Assembly: GCA_025929005.1 (NCBI GenBank)
Contig: JAICND010000068.1
Location: forward strand, 1-7,206
Length of the DNA stretch: 7,206 nucleotides
Direction: 5' to 3'
Origin: Acidimicrobiia bacterium
GTDB lineage: Bacteria > Actinomycetota > Acidimicrobiia > Spongiisociales > ZC4RG35
Shown: positions 5,293 to 7,206 of the stretch, in pieces
How positions within the stretch are numbered: position 1 is the stretch's first letter
Layout of the letters: each line of letters starts with the position of its first letter
The notes under the pieces: model-generated
Told to the model about the DNA's origin: nothing
Databases searched by the model: none
The model's input: the letters and a program-made list of their open reading frames with translations, nothing else
Translations under genes and position numbers: made by a program

Positions 5293-5954
5293 GTCTCTCC
5301 CTCGATGACCCGGCGCAGGTCGCGGATGGCTTCTGACGGATTGGGGGCTCCGAACACTGCGGTTCCAGCCACGAACACGTTGGCTCCGGCATCCCGGGCC
5401 GCCATGATGGTGGCGGGCGAAATGCCGCCGTCTATTTGAATATCGGCTTTTAGCTCGTGGGACTCAATCCAATTCCGGGCCGTCTCCACCTTCGACAGCA
5501 CCTTCGAGTCGAATTCCTGGCCTCCCCGCCCCGGTTGCACCGACATGACGAGCACCATCGAGCAGAGTTCCATAAATGGTGCAACAGCCGCAAACGGAGT
5601 AGGCGGCGATAACACCAGTCCAAAGCGCAGCCCCAGATCGGCGGCGCTTTTGGCGGCCTCCGAAGGATCGGGCATCGCTTCGATGTGGAGGGTGACAACG
5701 TCGGCACCGGCCTCGGCCAGGGCTGGCAGTAGCTGGTCAGGGTTGGTCGTCATGAGATGGCAGTCGAAGGTAAGCGAGGTCACGGGCCGCAGCGATGCGA
5801 TGACAGGTGGGCCAAAGCTGATGTTGGGAACGAAGTGCCCGTCCATCACGTCAAGGTGAAGGAGATCGGCGTCTTTCTCCACGGCTGCCACCTGTTCGCC
5901 CAGGCGGGAAAAGTCGGCGGCCAGCAGGGAAGGTGCAATCAAGTAGCCGCCCAT
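5289..5954 (-). CDS. rpe: Ribulose-phosphate 3-epimerase
   Basis: Interconverts ribulose 5-phosphate and xylulose 5-phosphate in the pentose phosphate pathway, with a metal-dependent TIM barrel. The 221 residues show the family landmarks in order: IAPSLLAADF (6-15), HLDVMDGHFVPN (33-44) with His33 and Asp35, FDCHLM with His66, and QIDGGI with the second catalytic Asp175. The phosphate loop appears as PGRGGQ (141-146) where PGFGGQ is usual. ATG at 5954 is preferred to the TTG at 5957 next to it. The gene follows the fmt stop after 12 bp with no clear ribosome binding site, so reinitiation after fmt is likely. It overlaps the response regulator by 4 bp. Its substrate is also the substrate of RibBA, giving a metabolic reason for the shared operon. 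Confidence 0.96.
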   Translation of the reverse strand: MGGYLIAPSLLAADFSRLGEQVAAVEKDADLLHLDVMDGHFVPNISFGPPVIASLRPVTSLTFDCHLMTTNPDQLLPALAEAGADVVTLHIEAMPDPSEAAKSAADLGLRFGLVLSPPTPFAAVAPFMELCSMVLVMSVQPGRGGQEFDSKVLSKVETARNWIESHELKADIQIDGGISPATIMAARDAGANVFVAGTAVFGAPNPSEAIRDLRRVIEGET

Positions 5955-5966
5955 CAAGAGCCGAGT

Positions 5967-6905
5967 TTATCGGAGAGGCTGCTCGCCCACTGCGCTGATC
6001 GGAAGCTGGCGGAGCCCCCGCAGCCAACTGCCGACGTCGAGGGGTCGTCGCCCCGGTGGCTGGACAATCGACAGACGCAGCCCGCCGCTCGCAAATCCCA
6101 CCAGCAAATCACCATTGACGAGCCGCACCTCCGCCGGTTCCATCTGGATCCGAACGGGTTCGGCCGCCAGGATCTGGTGAGGCTGACCGTCGAGATTGAG
6201 AACGGCCCCCGGGTCGGGTGATAAAGCCCGCACCCTTCGGGCGGCTTCCTCGCCTGACAACCCGAGGTCAAGGATGCGGTCTCTTGGCTTGAGCGATGGG
6301 GCGATGGTGGCCCGGGTCGAGTCCTGGTCAACGACCGGAATCGACCCCGCCAACCAGTCGCTCAGATGAGCAGCCAGGAGGCGGGAGCCCACCACCGCCA
6401 ATCTGCTGGCCAGGGCACCTCCGGTTTCCTCGTCGCCTATAACCACTGAAGCCGCCGCGATCACCGGGCCGGTGTCGAGACCCTCGTCCATTTTCATCAG
6501 CGTCACCCCGGATTCCTGGTCGCCAGCCGAGATGGCGGCGACGACCGGAGCCGCTCCCCTCCAGCGAGGCAGCAAGGAGTAGTGGAGGTTGACCATTCCC
6601 GCTCGCGGCAGTGCCAGCGCTCCGGGAGGGATGAGCATCCCGAAGGCGGTAACTACCCCGATGTCCAACGGGGCATGTGCAGTCAACAAGTCCAGAAGTT
6701 CGGAACGGTGGGCGGGTTGGGCCAACTTCAAGCCCAGCGCCAGTGCCGCCTCCTTGACGGCGGGGGGCCGGGGACGACCCGAGCGCCCACGGGGGCGATC
6801 CGGCCTGGTCACCACCAGGACCACCTCCGAGATCGAGGCGAGAGTTCGCAACGCCGGAACCGCCGCCTCCGGTGTGCCCAGGAAGACCGATCTCGGCAGG
6901 GTCAT
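5967..6905 (-). CDS. fmt: Methionyl-tRNA formyltransferase
   Basis: Formylates the methionine on initiator tRNA using 10-formyltetrahydrofolate, allowing bacterial translation initiation. The 312 residues are of usual length. The N-terminal Rossmann catalytic domain (about 1-190) has FLGTPEAAVPAL (8-19), the loop TRPDRPRGRSGRP (33-45), NLHYSLLPRWRGAAP (106-120) and MDEGLDTG (139-146). The catalytic triad is Asn106, His108 and Asp144. The C-terminal tRNA-binding domain (about 205-305) is more divergent but has the RVRALSPDPGAV and VQPPGRRPLD segments. ATG at 6905 forms an ATGA overlap with the def stop, and GGGAG (6914-6910) lies 4 nt upstream. Pairing with def is a classic arrangement, since Def removes the formyl group that Fmt adds. 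Confidence 0.97.
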   Translation of the reverse strand: MTLPRSVFLGTPEAAVPALRTLASISEVVLVVTRPDRPRGRSGRPRPPAVKEAALALGLKLAQPAHRSELLDLLTAHAPLDIGVVTAFGMLIPPGALALPRAGMVNLHYSLLPRWRGAAPVVAAISAGDQESGVTLMKMDEGLDTGPVIAAASVVIGDEETGGALASRLAVVGSRLLAAHLSDWLAGSIPVVDQDSTRATIAPSLKPRDRILDLGLSGEEAARRVRALSPDPGAVLNLDGQPHQILAAEPVRIQMEPAEVRLVNGDLLVGFASGGLRLSIVQPPGRRPLDVGSWLRGLRQLPISAVGEQPLR

Positions 6906-7206
6906 TCCGCTCCCGCGAGACCCAGGGCCTCATCGGCCAGATCGCGCAGGGCCTGCTTACGCCGGCGACGATCGAGCCGCTCGAGCAACAAGACTCCTTT
7001 GAGGTGGTCCAGTTCGTGTTGGAGCACCCGGCCCATCAGCCCGATACCCGAGTACTCCACCACGGTGCCGGTCAGGTCAAGCCCTCTGACACGGGCGAAT
7101 TCGTGACGCGTTATCGGCCAGAAATGACCGGGTACCGACAGGCATCCTTCTTCGAATTCGAGCTCACCGGTGGCCTCCAACATTTCCGGGTTGATGAGAA
7201 CCCGGG
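6902..7206 (-). CDS. def: Peptide deformylase (5' part cut by window edge)
   Basis: Removes the formyl group from the N-terminal methionine of new proteins, a metalloenzyme usually using iron or zinc. The reading frame is open to the window edge and encodes about the last 100 residues, beginning RVLINPEMLEATGE. Two of the three family motifs are visible: EGCLSVPG, whose Cys binds the metal, and QHELDHLKG, whose two His bind the metal and whose Glu is catalytic. The first motif, GxGxAAxQ, would lie outside the window. The ATG at 7183 is internal, inside the conserved NPE strand, and is not the start. The C-terminus has a basic stretch (LDRRRRKQ). The stop overlaps the fmt start. Confidence 0.95.
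   Translation of the reverse strand, partial: RVLINPEMLEATGELEFEEGCLSVPGHFWPITRHEFARVRGLDLTGTVVEYSGIGLMGRVLQHELDHLKGVLLLERLDRRRRKQALRDLADEALGLAGAE

Noticed and set aside
1..7206. tRNA, rRNA, CRISPR arrays, insertion sequences, attachment sites or phage genes.
   Set aside because: Nearly all sequence is covered by ten housekeeping-type genes in one direction, and no cloverleaf, spaced repeat array, transposase or integrase was seen.

Overview
This 7.2 kb window is GC-rich (about 60% by eye). All ten genes lie on the minus strand, so transcription runs from high to low coordinates. In that direction the order is def (cut by the window edge), fmt, rpe, a REC-GGDEF response regulator, ribD, ribE, ribBA, ribH, a 228-bp structured gap, infC, and rpmI (cut by the other edge). 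The fmt-rpe-ribD...ribE-ribBA-ribH order matches what I recall of the mycobacterial fmt-fmu-rpe-ribG...ribC-ribA2-ribH region. With the frequent GTG/TTG codons and short overlaps this suggests an Actinomycetota-type bacterium, possibly an uncultured deep lineage such as Acidimicrobiia. That assignment is inference, not proof.

Region 5289-7206 holds three housekeeping genes: peptide deformylase and methionyl-tRNA formyltransferase, which remove and add the formyl group of initiator methionine, and ribulose-phosphate 3-epimerase. Region 4363-5292 holds the one unexpected gene, a two-component receiver fused to a GGDEF-like domain with the variant motif GGDDF. It overlaps rpe by 4 bp and lies 25 bp before ribD. 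Region 990-4337 encodes the whole set of dedicated bacterial riboflavin enzymes: RibD, RibE, the bifunctional RibBA and RibH. Together they convert GTP and ribulose 5-phosphate to riboflavin, apart from the dephosphorylation step done elsewhere by general phosphatases. RpE makes or uses ribulose 5-phosphate, so it is metabolically linked to the DHBP half of RibBA. The junctions are ATGA or GTGA overlaps or gaps of 2-25 bp, as expected for one translationally coupled operon. No FMN riboswitch is visible.

Region 762-989 is a noncoding leader between ribH and infC. It has several hairpins, two of them capped by GCAA tetraloops, and ends in a perfect 10-bp stem with a T-run just before the infC ribosome binding site. 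It is probably both the end of the rib operon and an attenuator for the translation operon infC-rpmI(-rplT outside the window). Arms of an upstream hairpin are complementary to arms of the terminator, so an alternative antiterminated fold is possible.

The Shine-Dalgarno spacing indicates that infC starts at the rare codon ATC. Rare AUU/AUC starts are the known basis of IF3 autoregulation in other bacteria. The best leads in the window are this start, the leader/attenuator, and the GGDEF regulator inside the riboflavin operon. No mobile element, CRISPR array, tRNA or rRNA was seen.
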